A stretch of DNA of 64,000 nt, taken from the NCBI GenBank assembly GCA_017656265.1, contig JACDOD010000007.1, positions 1 to 64,000 of the forward strand, given 5' to 3'. The translations under genes were made by a program, and so were the position numbers. Positions 28,639 through 36,367 of the stretch are shown here, in pieces. Below the pieces are notes generated by a model. The model had not been told where the DNA came from. It made no database searches and saw only the letters and a list, made by a program, of their open reading frames with translations. This DNA comes from Bacillaceae bacterium. GTDB lineage: Bacteria; Bacillota; Bacilli; Bacillales; Alkalibacillaceae. The stretch's first letter is position 1. Each line of letters begins with the position of its first letter.

Positions 28639-29574
28639 ATGCAAACAGGTCATAGAGTACAGGAGTCTATTGAATCAAAGAAAGGCTGGAATGTATGGTG
28701 GAGAATGCTGCGTCCCCATACCTTAACCGCTTCATTTGTTCCTGTGTTTGCCGGAACGTTGCTGGCGAGCTTTGATGGAAGCATCCACTTTGGACTTTTT
28801 TCAGCAATGCTTCTAGCTTCTATTTTAATACAGGCAGCCACCAATATGTTTAATGAATACTATGATTACATCAGAGGACTGGACCATGAGGAATCCGTCG
28901 GAATTGGAGGAACAATTGTGCGGGATGGCATAAAGCCGCAAACTGTATTATCTCTCGCACTGATCTTTTTTCTCATTGCGACATTAATTGGGGTTTATAT
29001 TTGTATGATGTCCAGCTGGTGGATTGCCGTCATAGGCGTGATTTCAATGGCCTGCGGTTATTTTTATACAGGTGGACCATATCCAATTGCCTATACGCCA
29101 TTTGGAGAGTTTGTTTCAGGATTTTTCATGGGAACCATCATTATTGGGATCAGCTATTATATTCAGACGTTGTCGATTAACGGGTCAACCCTGTTGATTA
29201 CCATTCCTTTTGCTATTTTTATTGCTGCTATTATGCTCTCAAACAATATCCGGGATCTCGATGGAGATCGTGAGAACGGCAGAAAAACCCTTGCTATTCT
29301 TGTGGGAAAACAAAAAGCAGTTGGCATCCTTGCTTTATTTTTCACGGCTGCCTATCTGCTGACAGTTGCATTTGTCGTAATCGGAATGTTGCCCTGGTGG
29401 ACGCTCATCACCCTATGGAGTGTAAAAAAAGCAATAACAGCTGTAAAAGGATTTATCGGCAAAACAAAACCGATTGAAATGCTGCCGGCAATGAAAGCTA
29501 CTGCTCAAACCAATACAGTTTATGGATTATTATTTAGCGTTTCTCTCATCCTGCAGCATATCTTAACCATTTAA
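28639..29574 (+). CDS. menA: 1,4-dihydroxy-2-naphthoate polyprenyltransferase
   Basis: A 311-residue UbiA-family membrane enzyme that prenylates DHNA, the step that fixes menaquinone to the membrane. About eight to nine membrane segments are visible. The two Asp motifs are NMFNEYYDYIRGLD (residues 69-82) and DLDGDRENG (about 207). AAAAGGGA precedes the ATG. In this genome it sits beside the rest of the men genes, facing away from menF. Confidence 0.95.
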   Translation: MQTGHRVQESIESKKGWNVWWRMLRPHTLTASFVPVFAGTLLASFDGSIHFGLFSAMLLASILIQAATNMFNEYYDYIRGLDHEESVGIGGTIVRDGIKPQTVLSLALIFFLIATLIGVYICMMSSWWIAVIGVISMACGYFYTGGPYPIAYTPFGEFVSGFFMGTIIIGISYYIQTLSINGSTLLITIPFAIFIAAIMLSNNIRDLDGDRENGRKTLAILVGKQKAVGILALFFTAAYLLTVAFVVIGMLPWWTLITLWSVKKAITAVKGFIGKTKPIEMLPAMKATAQTNTVYGLLFSVSLILQHILTI

Positions 29575-29588
29575 ATCGTACAGCTTAG

Positions 29589-29723
29589 AAAAGTCTTGGA
29601 CAAAACTAAAATAAGAATGAAGTATCCGAACTATATTCATTGCCTTATGAAATAGTTCGGATATTTTTACTTTAATCCAATTGATCGTTTTTCATTATTA
29701 ACGTTTTATGTTCCTGCTCTTTT
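29589..29723. repeat. Degenerate AGGCTGGGACA-type terminator element between menA and menI
   Basis: Left end GTCTTGGACAAAAC and right end GTTTTATGTTCCTGCTCTTT are worn versions of the AGGCTGGGACAAAAC / GTTTTATGTCCCAGCCTCTTT ends seen elsewhere. The centre is a near-perfect hairpin TATCCGAACTAT / ATAGTTCGGATA (29623-29634, 29652-29663) followed by ATTTTT, a working terminator by look. Confidence 0.75.
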
Positions 29724-29805
29724 CAATTTATACTGACTGGCATTCCATTTAATTCCTTTGAGTATCGAAGGGGTTAGCTTAATTTAATAAGAAAGGGAGA
29801 TTGAG

Positions 29806-30189
29806 ATGGATTTTAAAAATACGTTGATGGAGACATTGGAAATGGAGACAGTTGAAGCTACTCCTGACCGTGTCGTAATGACGATGCCTGTCCACTCTAA
29901 AACACATCAGCCCATGGGGTTCCTGCATGGCGGAGCCAGTGTTGCTCTGGCGGAAAGTGCTGCAAGCATTGGGTCATATTTAAACGTGGACCCTGATCAA
30001 TATCAGGTGTTTGGTATTGAAATCAATGCTAATCATATAAAAAGCAAGCGTTCCGGGTATGTGAAAGGAATAGCAACCCCACTGCATATCGGCAAGCGAA
30101 CCATGGTTTGGGAAGTAAAGATTGTCGATGAGGATGATGCTCTGATCTCCATTTCCCGCTGTACAATCGGGGTAATTGAGAAAAAATAG
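29806..30189 (+). CDS. menI: Hotdog-fold thioesterase, probable 1,4-dihydroxy-2-naphthoyl-CoA hydrolase
   Basis: A 127-residue PaaI/YdiI-type hotdog protein. The motif HQPMGFLHGGASVALAES matches YdiI (MenI) closely, with the catalytic Glu at residue 50. It probably hydrolyses DHNA-CoA, the step just before MenA, which it follows. AAGGGAG precedes the ATG. Family and neighbourhood agree; other acyl-CoA substrates cannot be excluded. The B. subtilis relative is YuxO. Confidence 0.82.
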   Translation: MDFKNTLMETLEMETVEATPDRVVMTMPVHSKTHQPMGFLHGGASVALAESAASIGSYLNVDPDQYQVFGIEINANHIKSKRSGYVKGIATPLHIGKRTMVWEVKIVDEDDALISISRCTIGVIEKK

Positions 30190-30247
30190 CAAATAACCAT
30201 AAATAATGTTTTGGCAAAAAATTAATATCAATGAAAGCAAAAAACAA

Positions 30248-30296
30248 CAAAAGTCAAGAAATGCCTTACAAATTTTAGGCCTTTCTTGACTTTTTC
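30248..30296. terminator. Bidirectional terminator between menI and ribU
   Basis: Stem AAAAGTCAAGAAA..GCC / GGC..TTTCTTGACTTTT (30249-30265 and 30277-30294) with T-runs on both strands. Confidence 0.88.
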
Positions 30297-30349
30297 ATTC
30301 GAGATTTAAAGATATTTTCCGGACATTTCCATGCTGCTTTTTTTATTCA

Positions 30350-30931
30350 TTAATTTGAAAAAGATAATCGCTTCTGTTCGAGCCACGGCTTTAGCTTTAT
30401 AAATAACGGAATAAACAGAACAGCAATTAAAATTCCTTTAATCGCATTAAATGGGAGAATACCGGCCAATATGGTTGTCAGTTTGACAGCCGGTGACATG
30501 GTTTCCCATCCCATAAACCAGCTGTACGCCGGCAAAATAATAAAATAATTTAATACGGACATTCCCAGTGCCATTACAATCGTGCTTGCTATTAATCCGG
30601 ACATTACGCTTTTAACGGTGCGGAATTTATGGTACAGCATAGCAACGGGCAGAACGAACATAGAACCTGCAATAAAATTAGCTGTTACACCAATCGGATC
30701 TCCTGAACCAGAATACAGAAAATACAACGCATTTTTTAGTCCTTCCACAAGTACTCCGGCAATTGGTGAAAAAATGAATGCTGCTACAATAGCGGGAATG
30801 TCACTGAAATCTACTTTTAGATAACTCGGCAGAAACGGCAGCGGGAAATCTAAAAGCATGAGAATCATAGAAATAGTTGACAGCAAAGATAGAACAATTA
30901 ATTTTACTAGTTTTGATGATTGTTTCATCAT
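30350..30931 (-). CDS. ribU: Riboflavin ECF transporter S component
   Basis: A 193-residue membrane protein with about six helices. The conserved KVDFSDIPA region (residues 39-47) and EGLKNALYFL segment match RibU (YpaA, FmnP). It binds riboflavin and works with the general ECF energy module, which is not in this window. The upstream FMN riboswitch confirms the substrate class. GGAGG lies about eight bases before the ATG. Confidence 0.93.
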   Translation of the reverse strand: MMKQSSKLVKLIVLSLLSTISMILMLLDFPLPFLPSYLKVDFSDIPAIVAAFIFSPIAGVLVEGLKNALYFLYSGSGDPIGVTANFIAGSMFVLPVAMLYHKFRTVKSVMSGLIASTIVMALGMSVLNYFIILPAYSWFMGWETMSPAVKLTTILAGILPFNAIKGILIAVLFIPLFIKLKPWLEQKRLSFSN

Positions 30932-31012
30932 CGATTTCCTCCTTCATCCTATTTCGATTCACATCTTGTTGATGAAGGGGAGTGCGTTTCTTTGACTGGC
31001 CTTTTACCCCTA

Positions 31013-31277
31013 CTAAAAAACCCTGGCGCCGGTCGGGGCACCAGGGATAAAAGACCATAGGGAAACAGGGGTACAAAGTCGTCAATTCTTGACATACGTA
31101 CCCTTGAGCACTCCTCATCTTCTCCCATCCAGACTTTCACTGTCGGTCCCGGAGTTTCACCAGGTCCACCACTAAAGCTCAAAGCATGTGCTTTTCATAG
31201 CTGAAGCGGGTCACGGACTGAGAACGGATTGTCCGTTCATCACCGCCGGTCGGGAATTTCACCCTGCCCCGAAGATG
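31013..31277 (-). promoter_or_regulatory. FMN riboswitch of ribU with terminator
   Basis: On the minus strand the aptamer runs from ATCTTCGGGGCAGGGTGAAA (31277) to GGATGGGAGAAGATG (31116), with the conserved GACCGGCGGT, CAGTCCGTGACCC and GGACCTGGTGAAA blocks. A terminator CCCTGGTGCC / GGCGCCAGGG (31046-31021) with TTTTTT follows. FMN should stop ribU transcription. Confidence 0.96.
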
Positions 31278-31305
31278 GAATCGATTCAATTGTTTTGCAA
31301 AAACT

Positions 31306-31334
31306 ATTATACAAAAAAATATATCTTTTGAACA
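31306..31334 (-). promoter_or_regulatory. Promoter of ribU
   Basis: Consensus -10 TATAAT (31311-31306) on the minus strand with a poor -35 (TGTTCA) 17 bases upstream, just before the aptamer. Confidence 0.6.
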
Positions 31335-31347
31335 GTAACTTGCTCCT

Positions 31348-32406
31348 TTAATCTTCGAGAGGATTCAGGGATTCCGTCCCCTTCAGTTGTTCAATCATAT
31401 GAACGAGGAGATCAATTTCCAGTTCAATGTCTTTGATACTGGCCGTTTCCACAGGCGAGTGCATGTAGCGTAGAGGTAACGATACAAGTGCAACGGGCAC
31501 TCCCTGTCCGGTATAGCGCATGCGGTCAGCATCTGTCCCTGTATTTCTCGGGGTCAGTTCATACTGCACATCCATGTTCAAGGATTTCGCAGCATTTTCT
31601 AATAACTGATTAATCTTAATATTAATCGGTGCCCCTTTCGCTAACACGGGGCCATGTTCCAGTTTAACATCTCCATACTTAGATTTATTGACACCCGGGT
31701 AATCGGTGGCGAAGGTAACATCACAGGCGATGGCCATAGTTGGGTTCACACCGGCAGCCGCAAAATATGCTCCCCCCAGATTGGTTTCTTCATTAACCGT
31801 ACTGGCCGCATATACGCCTACATTCAAATCTTTTCCAGAGAGCCTGCGCAATACTTCCGCAACAATAAACGCACCTGTTCGGTTATCCAATCCTCTCCCG
31901 GAGATATAGCGGTCCATTAGCCACTCTGGCTCCCGCTTATATACCGCTAAATCACCAATTTGAACGAATTGGGCGATTTCTTCCCTGGAACGGGCACCGC
32001 AATCGATATACAAATCCTCAAACTCTACTTTGTCTTTCACACCTCCATGGTGCTCAGCATTGGCTCCGATCACACCCGTAATCCTTTTGTTATAACCCAG
32101 AATATCTACTTTCATACCCACAGCTACTTTGGGGCTGATTCCTCCCATCTTGCTGAAACGGAGAAAACCATCCTCTTCAATCTTCGTGATAACGAGTCCG
32201 ATTTCATCACAATGACCAGCTAGAAGAACTTTAAATTCAGCTTCAGGATTAAGAACACCAATAACATTCCCGGCATGATCGGTCCGAATATCGTCAGCAT
32301 AAGGCTTTATGTAATTCATCCATTTTTTCTGAATGCCCATCTCCATGCTGGATGGTGACGGTGTAGATAATAACTCCAGTAAAAACTCTTTGCTTTTCGA
32401 TTCCAT
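31348..32406 (-). CDS. M42 family metallo-aminopeptidase
   Basis: A 352-residue M42 peptidase (YsdC/FrvX/PepA-like group). Dinuclear metal ligands are visible: H65 in AGHCDEIG, Asp in GRGLDNRTG, the Glu pair in NEETNLGG, Asp in ACDVTFATD and His in RYMHSPVE. It probably trims peptides in the cytoplasm as a large oligomer. ATG at 32406 has AGGAGG ten bases upstream; an in-frame TTG at 32412 is too close to it. It stands alone upstream of ribU. Confidence 0.88.
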   Translation of the reverse strand: MESKSKEFLLELLSTPSPSSMEMGIQKKWMNYIKPYADDIRTDHAGNVIGVLNPEAEFKVLLAGHCDEIGLVITKIEEDGFLRFSKMGGISPKVAVGMKVDILGYNKRITGVIGANAEHHGGVKDKVEFEDLYIDCGARSREEIAQFVQIGDLAVYKREPEWLMDRYISGRGLDNRTGAFIVAEVLRRLSGKDLNVGVYAASTVNEETNLGGAYFAAAGVNPTMAIACDVTFATDYPGVNKSKYGDVKLEHGPVLAKGAPINIKINQLLENAAKSLNMDVQYELTPRNTGTDADRMRYTGQGVPVALVSLPLRYMHSPVETASIKDIELEIDLLVHMIEQLKGTESLNPLED

Positions 32407-32488
32407 TGACAAAATACCTCCTATATAAAAATGAATGGTTTTTCGCGAAATCTGGACTTCTTTTTATTTGTGTACTGCACTGCATCCA

Positions 32489-32938
32489 TTATTCCTTTTC
32501 GGATGATTGATCAAATATAATTTGTAGGGCATTTTGATTAATGAGCAAATCACCAAGTGTATAGGAATCCAGCACATGCAAATAGGCATGCAAAGCTTTC
32601 GAAAGAACTGATTTCAATTTGCACGCTGAACTGATTACACATCCCTCTCCGGATTCATCGAAACAGGCAGCCTGATGAAAGTCCTCTTCTGTCTGGCGCA
32701 CAACCCAGCCAATATTAATCTCATCAGGAGACCTGGCAAGCCGAATTCCACCATTCCTCCCTCTGATGGTTTGAATGAGGCCTAACTTTCCTAGTTCGTA
32801 TACGATTTTGCTTAAATGATTAGGTGAGATCTGGTAAATCGATGATATTTCTTTTATACTGGACAGTTTTCCCTCTTGCCGGGTTCCCAGGTAAAGGAGA
32901 ACGCGAAGGGAATATTCCGTGAAGGAAGTGAGCCGCAT
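32489..32938 (-). CDS. nsrR: Nitric-oxide-sensing Rrf2 repressor NsrR
   Basis: A 149-residue Rrf2-family regulator. The winged helix lies at the N-terminus, and the three cluster cysteines are C92, C100 and C106, the same positions as in B. subtilis NsrR, which carries a [4Fe-4S] cluster that NO destroys. The start at 32938 has GGGGTGA upstream and yields MRLTSFTEYSLR, typical for the family. It is divergent from hmp, whose promoter carries matching operators. Confidence 0.93.
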   Translation of the reverse strand: MRLTSFTEYSLRVLLYLGTRQEGKLSSIKEISSIYQISPNHLSKIVYELGKLGLIQTIRGRNGGIRLARSPDEINIGWVVRQTEEDFHQAACFDESGEGCVISSACKLKSVLSKALHAYLHVLDSYTLGDLLINQNALQIIFDQSSEKE

Positions 32939-33049
32939 ACAAATCACCCCAATTCAGGTCAAGGCAAAATTAACTATCACCATAGTAACATATTCCGTCG
33001 AAATCCTTGAGTCAAACATCTCACCTAAAATTGTGAACATTTTTTAAAC

Positions 33050-33114
33050 ATGTATTTAAAATATTGCTTTTATCGAATATTCCCATCTATAATAAACATG
33101 TATTTAAAATGCAT
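33050..33114 (+). promoter_or_regulatory. hmp promoter with two NsrR operator-like boxes
   Basis: TATAAT lies at 33088-33093 with TTGCTT (33064-33069) as -35. The 17-base palindrome ATGTATTTAAAATGCAT (33098-33114) covers the start point, and a half-matching copy ATGTATTTAAAATATTG (33050-33066) overlaps the -35. Both fit the AT-rich dyad recalled for B. subtilis NsrR. Confidence 0.8.
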
Positions 33115-33140
33115 CTTTGAAACTGCAGGGGGGAATTGAT

Positions 33141-34388
33141 TTGACAACAGCAATTAAAGAACCAAAACTCGATGCAAAAACGATTGAAATCGTTCAATCA
33201 ACAGTGCCTGTTCTTGAAAAACATGGGGAACAAATTACGAAGCGATTTTATGAGCTGATGTTTTCTAATCATCCAGAACTGAAAAACATTTTTAATCAGA
33301 CCCACCAGAAACTTGGACGTCAGCCCAAAGCACTTGCTGCCTCCATTTATGCAGCTGCGAAGCATATCGATCGTCTTGAGGAAATACTTCCGGTTGTGAA
33401 GCAAATTGGACATAAACATCGAAGTCTGAATATCAGGCCGGAACATTATCCGATTGTGGGCAAACATCTATTATTAGCTATCAAAGATGTGCTTGGGGAC
33501 GCAGCTAGCACTGAGGTAGTGGAGGCGTGGGGCAAAGCCTATGAAGTGATTGCTGATGTATTTATTAAAGTTGAGCAGGACCTGTACCATGAGGCAGAAG
33601 AACAGACAGGTGGATGGCAGGGGTTCCGCCGATTCACAGTTGCAAAAAAGGTCAAAGAAAGTGACGTTATTACCTCTTTTTATCTAAAACCAGAAGACGG
33701 TGCACCAATTGCCTCTTTTCAGCCGGGTCAGTATATCACGGTAAAATGTGATATTGACGGGCAGCCATACACCCATATGAGGCAATATAGTTTATCCGAT
33801 GCTCCCGGCAAAGACTACTATAGAATTTCTGTAAAACGGGAAGACGGTGAAAACGAAACCCCGGAAGGAATCGTATCAACGTATTTACACAACGAAGTGA
33901 AAGAAGGAGACTCCCTGGAGATCTCTGCTCCTGCCGGTGACTTTGTGTTAAAGGCAGATCACGAGTTGCCTATTGTCCTGATCAGCGGAGGAGTTGGTCT
34001 GACACCAATGGTCAGTATGCTCAATAACCTGGCTGAACAGTACCCGGACAAAGAAGTAACTTTTATCCACGCAGCTCGTAATGGAGATGTTCATGCGATG
34101 GACCGTCATGTTCGGAAATTAGCGAAAAACAACAGCAATATCCATTATTATGTCTGCTACCAGTCACCTACGGATAAGGACAGGCAAAACCAGTCTTTTG
34201 ACAAAGAAGGATTGATTGATCTGAACTGGCTGCAAACCATTCTCGACTCCAACCAGGCAGACTTTTATTTCTGCGGTCCTGTGCCGTTTATGAAGACCAT
34301 TTATCAGTCTCTGAAAAAATGGGAAGTGCCAGAAGAACGAATTCATTTCGAATTTTTCGGACCAATGGGGGATTTAAATCAGGGGTGA
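33141..34388 (+). CDS. hmp: Flavohemoprotein (nitric oxide dioxygenase)
   Basis: A 415-residue fusion of a globin domain (about 1-145), FAD-binding domain (RQYSLSDAPG) and NAD-binding domain (ISGGVGLTPM). The proximal heme histidine is probably H93 in GHKHRSL. It oxidises NO to nitrate with NAD(P)H. A TTG at 33141 is the likely start, with AGGGGGGAA about seven bases upstream; no ATG is available nearby. Repression by the adjacent NsrR and induction by NO are expected. Confidence 0.95.
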   Translation: MTTAIKEPKLDAKTIEIVQSTVPVLEKHGEQITKRFYELMFSNHPELKNIFNQTHQKLGRQPKALAASIYAAAKHIDRLEEILPVVKQIGHKHRSLNIRPEHYPIVGKHLLLAIKDVLGDAASTEVVEAWGKAYEVIADVFIKVEQDLYHEAEEQTGGWQGFRRFTVAKKVKESDVITSFYLKPEDGAPIASFQPGQYITVKCDIDGQPYTHMRQYSLSDAPGKDYYRISVKREDGENETPEGIVSTYLHNEVKEGDSLEISAPAGDFVLKADHELPIVLISGGVGLTPMVSMLNNLAEQYPDKEVTFIHAARNGDVHAMDRHVRKLAKNNSNIHYYVCYQSPTDKDRQNQSFDKEGLIDLNWLQTILDSNQADFYFCGPVPFMKTIYQSLKKWEVPEERIHFEFFGPMGDLNQG

Positions 34389-34401
34389 GGAGTGAATATT
34401 T

Positions 34402-34521
34402 ATGAACACAGATCGTACAGAAAAGCTCCAGGATATTTTACAAGAAGTATTAAAACCTGTTTATGAAAAACTTGAAAAGATTGAAAGAAAACTCGAGGAT
34501 TTAAATCAAGAAAAGAAATAA
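34402..34521 (+). CDS. Small coiled-coil protein (39 residues) downstream of hmp
   Basis: A 39-residue frame, ATG to TAA, 13 bases after hmp and with GAGGAG about ten bases upstream. It encodes a charged amphipathic helix with heptad-spaced hydrophobics (LQDILQEVLKPVYEKLEKI, then ERKLEDLNQEKK). It ends just before the shared terminator, so it is likely co-transcribed with hmp. I do not recognise a family. Whether it is translated is not certain, but codon use and spacing look genuine. Confidence 0.5.
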   Translation: MNTDRTEKLQDILQEVLKPVYEKLEKIERKLEDLNQEKK

Positions 34522-34556
34522 ATGAACAGACTGAAACTTTATCCTTTCTTTTATTA

Positions 34557-34648
34557 AAGATGCCTAAAGCATGAACGTATACGGGGAAACGGGGATATTT
34601 TCAGGGATGTGCTCTTATAAATATTTAGTGCTTTAGGCATCCTTTTTT
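34557..34648. terminator. Long-looped terminator after hmp unit
   Basis: Perfect 13-base stem GATGCCTAAAGCA / TGCTTTAGGCATC (34559-34571, 34629-34641), a 57-base loop, then TTTTTT at 34643-34648. It also overlaps the end of the convergent membrane-protein gene. Confidence 0.8.
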
Positions 34649-36068
34649 ATGAGAAACTAAAGACATGTATCATGGTTTGAATGTAAATCTGAACCACAAC
34701 ATATATGACAAACGCATAGGATAAATTAAAACCAACGCCATTTTTATAGACACTTAGCCCATTCGATCCGCTCAGCACAATAACCGGCAAAATAAGCGGC
34801 GACAATAAGATAGATATAGCGCTCCCGGATGTAATGGCCATTACGATCAGTTCCGGCGGATAAGGAAGGGCCAGACTTTCCAGGATTCCGGCAATCAGCA
34901 CCATAACGGTGAGCGGACCAAGGCCGAGGAATCCTAAAACAATGACCATGAAAGGCAGAAAATATAAAATATTCACGAATGGCAATGTACCCTGCAGCTG
35001 ATTTATGGCGTTAACTGCCATATCACCGAAACCAGTCTGATTCAGTGAAAAAATCATCATGCCCGCTCCAAGTAAAATACTGAGCTGGTACCCCTGATGA
35101 AGCATATCATTCTCCACATGAATACGCATTTCCTGAAAAAATTTATACAACCTTCGCTTTGAAACATAATATATAGCTGTCCAGACAAGAACTACAAGGG
35201 GGATAATCACCATTAAATCAATTGAGAATACTTCATGCAGCACTAAAATCGAACCAAATAAAGTTACAAACAATACCATAAACTCAGCCGTTTTTTTCTT
35301 ACGTTCCGGAATAGATGCTCCATGCTCCAGAACGTCATCTATCTCTTTACGGATTCCAGAAGTAAAATCTATTCCATATTTTTTTTCATCAATATATAAA
35401 AAGACTAGGGCAATTAACACACCGACAATGGACATTCCAAGCCCCTGAAAAATGGAAATCCAGAGTGATGCCTCCATCGTTTCCACGACAAAAATAAAGC
35501 TGGGGATGCTTACAACCCACATCACCGACAGCGCGAACCCTCTTAACATAGCTGTTCCTTTAAACTTTTCCCAGGCTTCACCTGTCTCACTTTTTAAAAT
35601 CATATTGACAAACTGATACATCATTGGAATGGATCCAAACAACAGAAAATAGGCGACAATCTGAATAAAAGAAATCATCCCAAAATAAAATTTTTGGCCT
35701 GTATCCAGCAAATGATGCCCCACATTCATAATGGCTTCGAGATAAGGCTCTTCCCTCAATACCCAGCTAATCAGCGGGATTATGATAAGCAAGCTGACAA
35801 TACTGCGCATTTGCAAAAGACCATTTCTAAACCCCTCTATCAGGTGGCCATCCGTAAACATTATAATTGCAATCCCTGTTAAAAAAAGAAACAGGGGCAA
35901 TTTGATCTTGTTTACCCCATAAAAAACGGCAGAGAACATGAGAATAAAAAAACCACTGATCCATAGTATTTGAGTTAATCCCTCATTTTCGTAAAAAAAA
36001 GTGATAAAGTGCAGCAAACCATACATTAGTATTGAAAGCCTCAATCCCCATTTAATAAATTGATGCAT
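34647..36068 (-). CDS. Polytopic membrane protein, possible ion-transporter-like permease
   Basis: A 473-residue protein with about 12 hydrophobic segments and a large cytoplasmic loop near residues 225-260 (KKYGIDFTSGIRKEID). The repeated half-structure and the motif GLGPLTVMVLIAGI in the second half recall the IT/DcuC/nucleoside-recognition transporters. Related proteins occur in Bacillus without assigned substrate. AGGAG lies nine bases before the ATG. Not recognised more precisely. Confidence 0.6.
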   Translation of the reverse strand: MHQFIKWGLRLSILMYGLLHFITFFYENEGLTQILWISGFFILMFSAVFYGVNKIKLPLFLFLTGIAIIMFTDGHLIEGFRNGLLQMRSIVSLLIIIPLISWVLREEPYLEAIMNVGHHLLDTGQKFYFGMISFIQIVAYFLLFGSIPMMYQFVNMILKSETGEAWEKFKGTAMLRGFALSVMWVVSIPSFIFVVETMEASLWISIFQGLGMSIVGVLIALVFLYIDEKKYGIDFTSGIRKEIDDVLEHGASIPERKKKTAEFMVLFVTLFGSILVLHEVFSIDLMVIIPLVVLVWTAIYYVSKRRLYKFFQEMRIHVENDMLHQGYQLSILLGAGMMIFSLNQTGFGDMAVNAINQLQGTLPFVNILYFLPFMVIVLGFLGLGPLTVMVLIAGILESLALPYPPELIVMAITSGSAISILLSPLILPVIVLSGSNGLSVYKNGVGFNLSYAFVIYVVVQIYIQTMIHVFSFS

Positions 36069-36367
36069 AACCCAGGACTCCTAATCTGAATTAATCTCTT
36101 TTTTGTTTATTGTCAGATAAGCCCGATATTGGCTTTTCATTTGAGGAGAATCCCTCTTAATCATATCCTATACTATTTTTTAGTTTTCTGTAATTAACTT
36201 GCACGATCATAGTCATTTACTAAAAAAGATTGAAAAAATATGTATTTCATTTGACGATATGCTTATTATTATGGCCGAACATCTGGCATTCTGACCATAA
36301 AAATTTTCTTTCAATTTCTCCTTTTTTTCATTATAATGAATTCAAAAAATAGAGGGGAGGATTAAAA
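36069..36367. promoter_or_regulatory. Divergent intergenic region with TATAAT before the repeat-protein gene
   Basis: A consensus TATAAT at 36332-36337 lies about 30 bases before the 36368 start; its -35 (TTTCAA, 17 bases upstream) is poor. Nothing else is seen. Confidence 0.45.
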
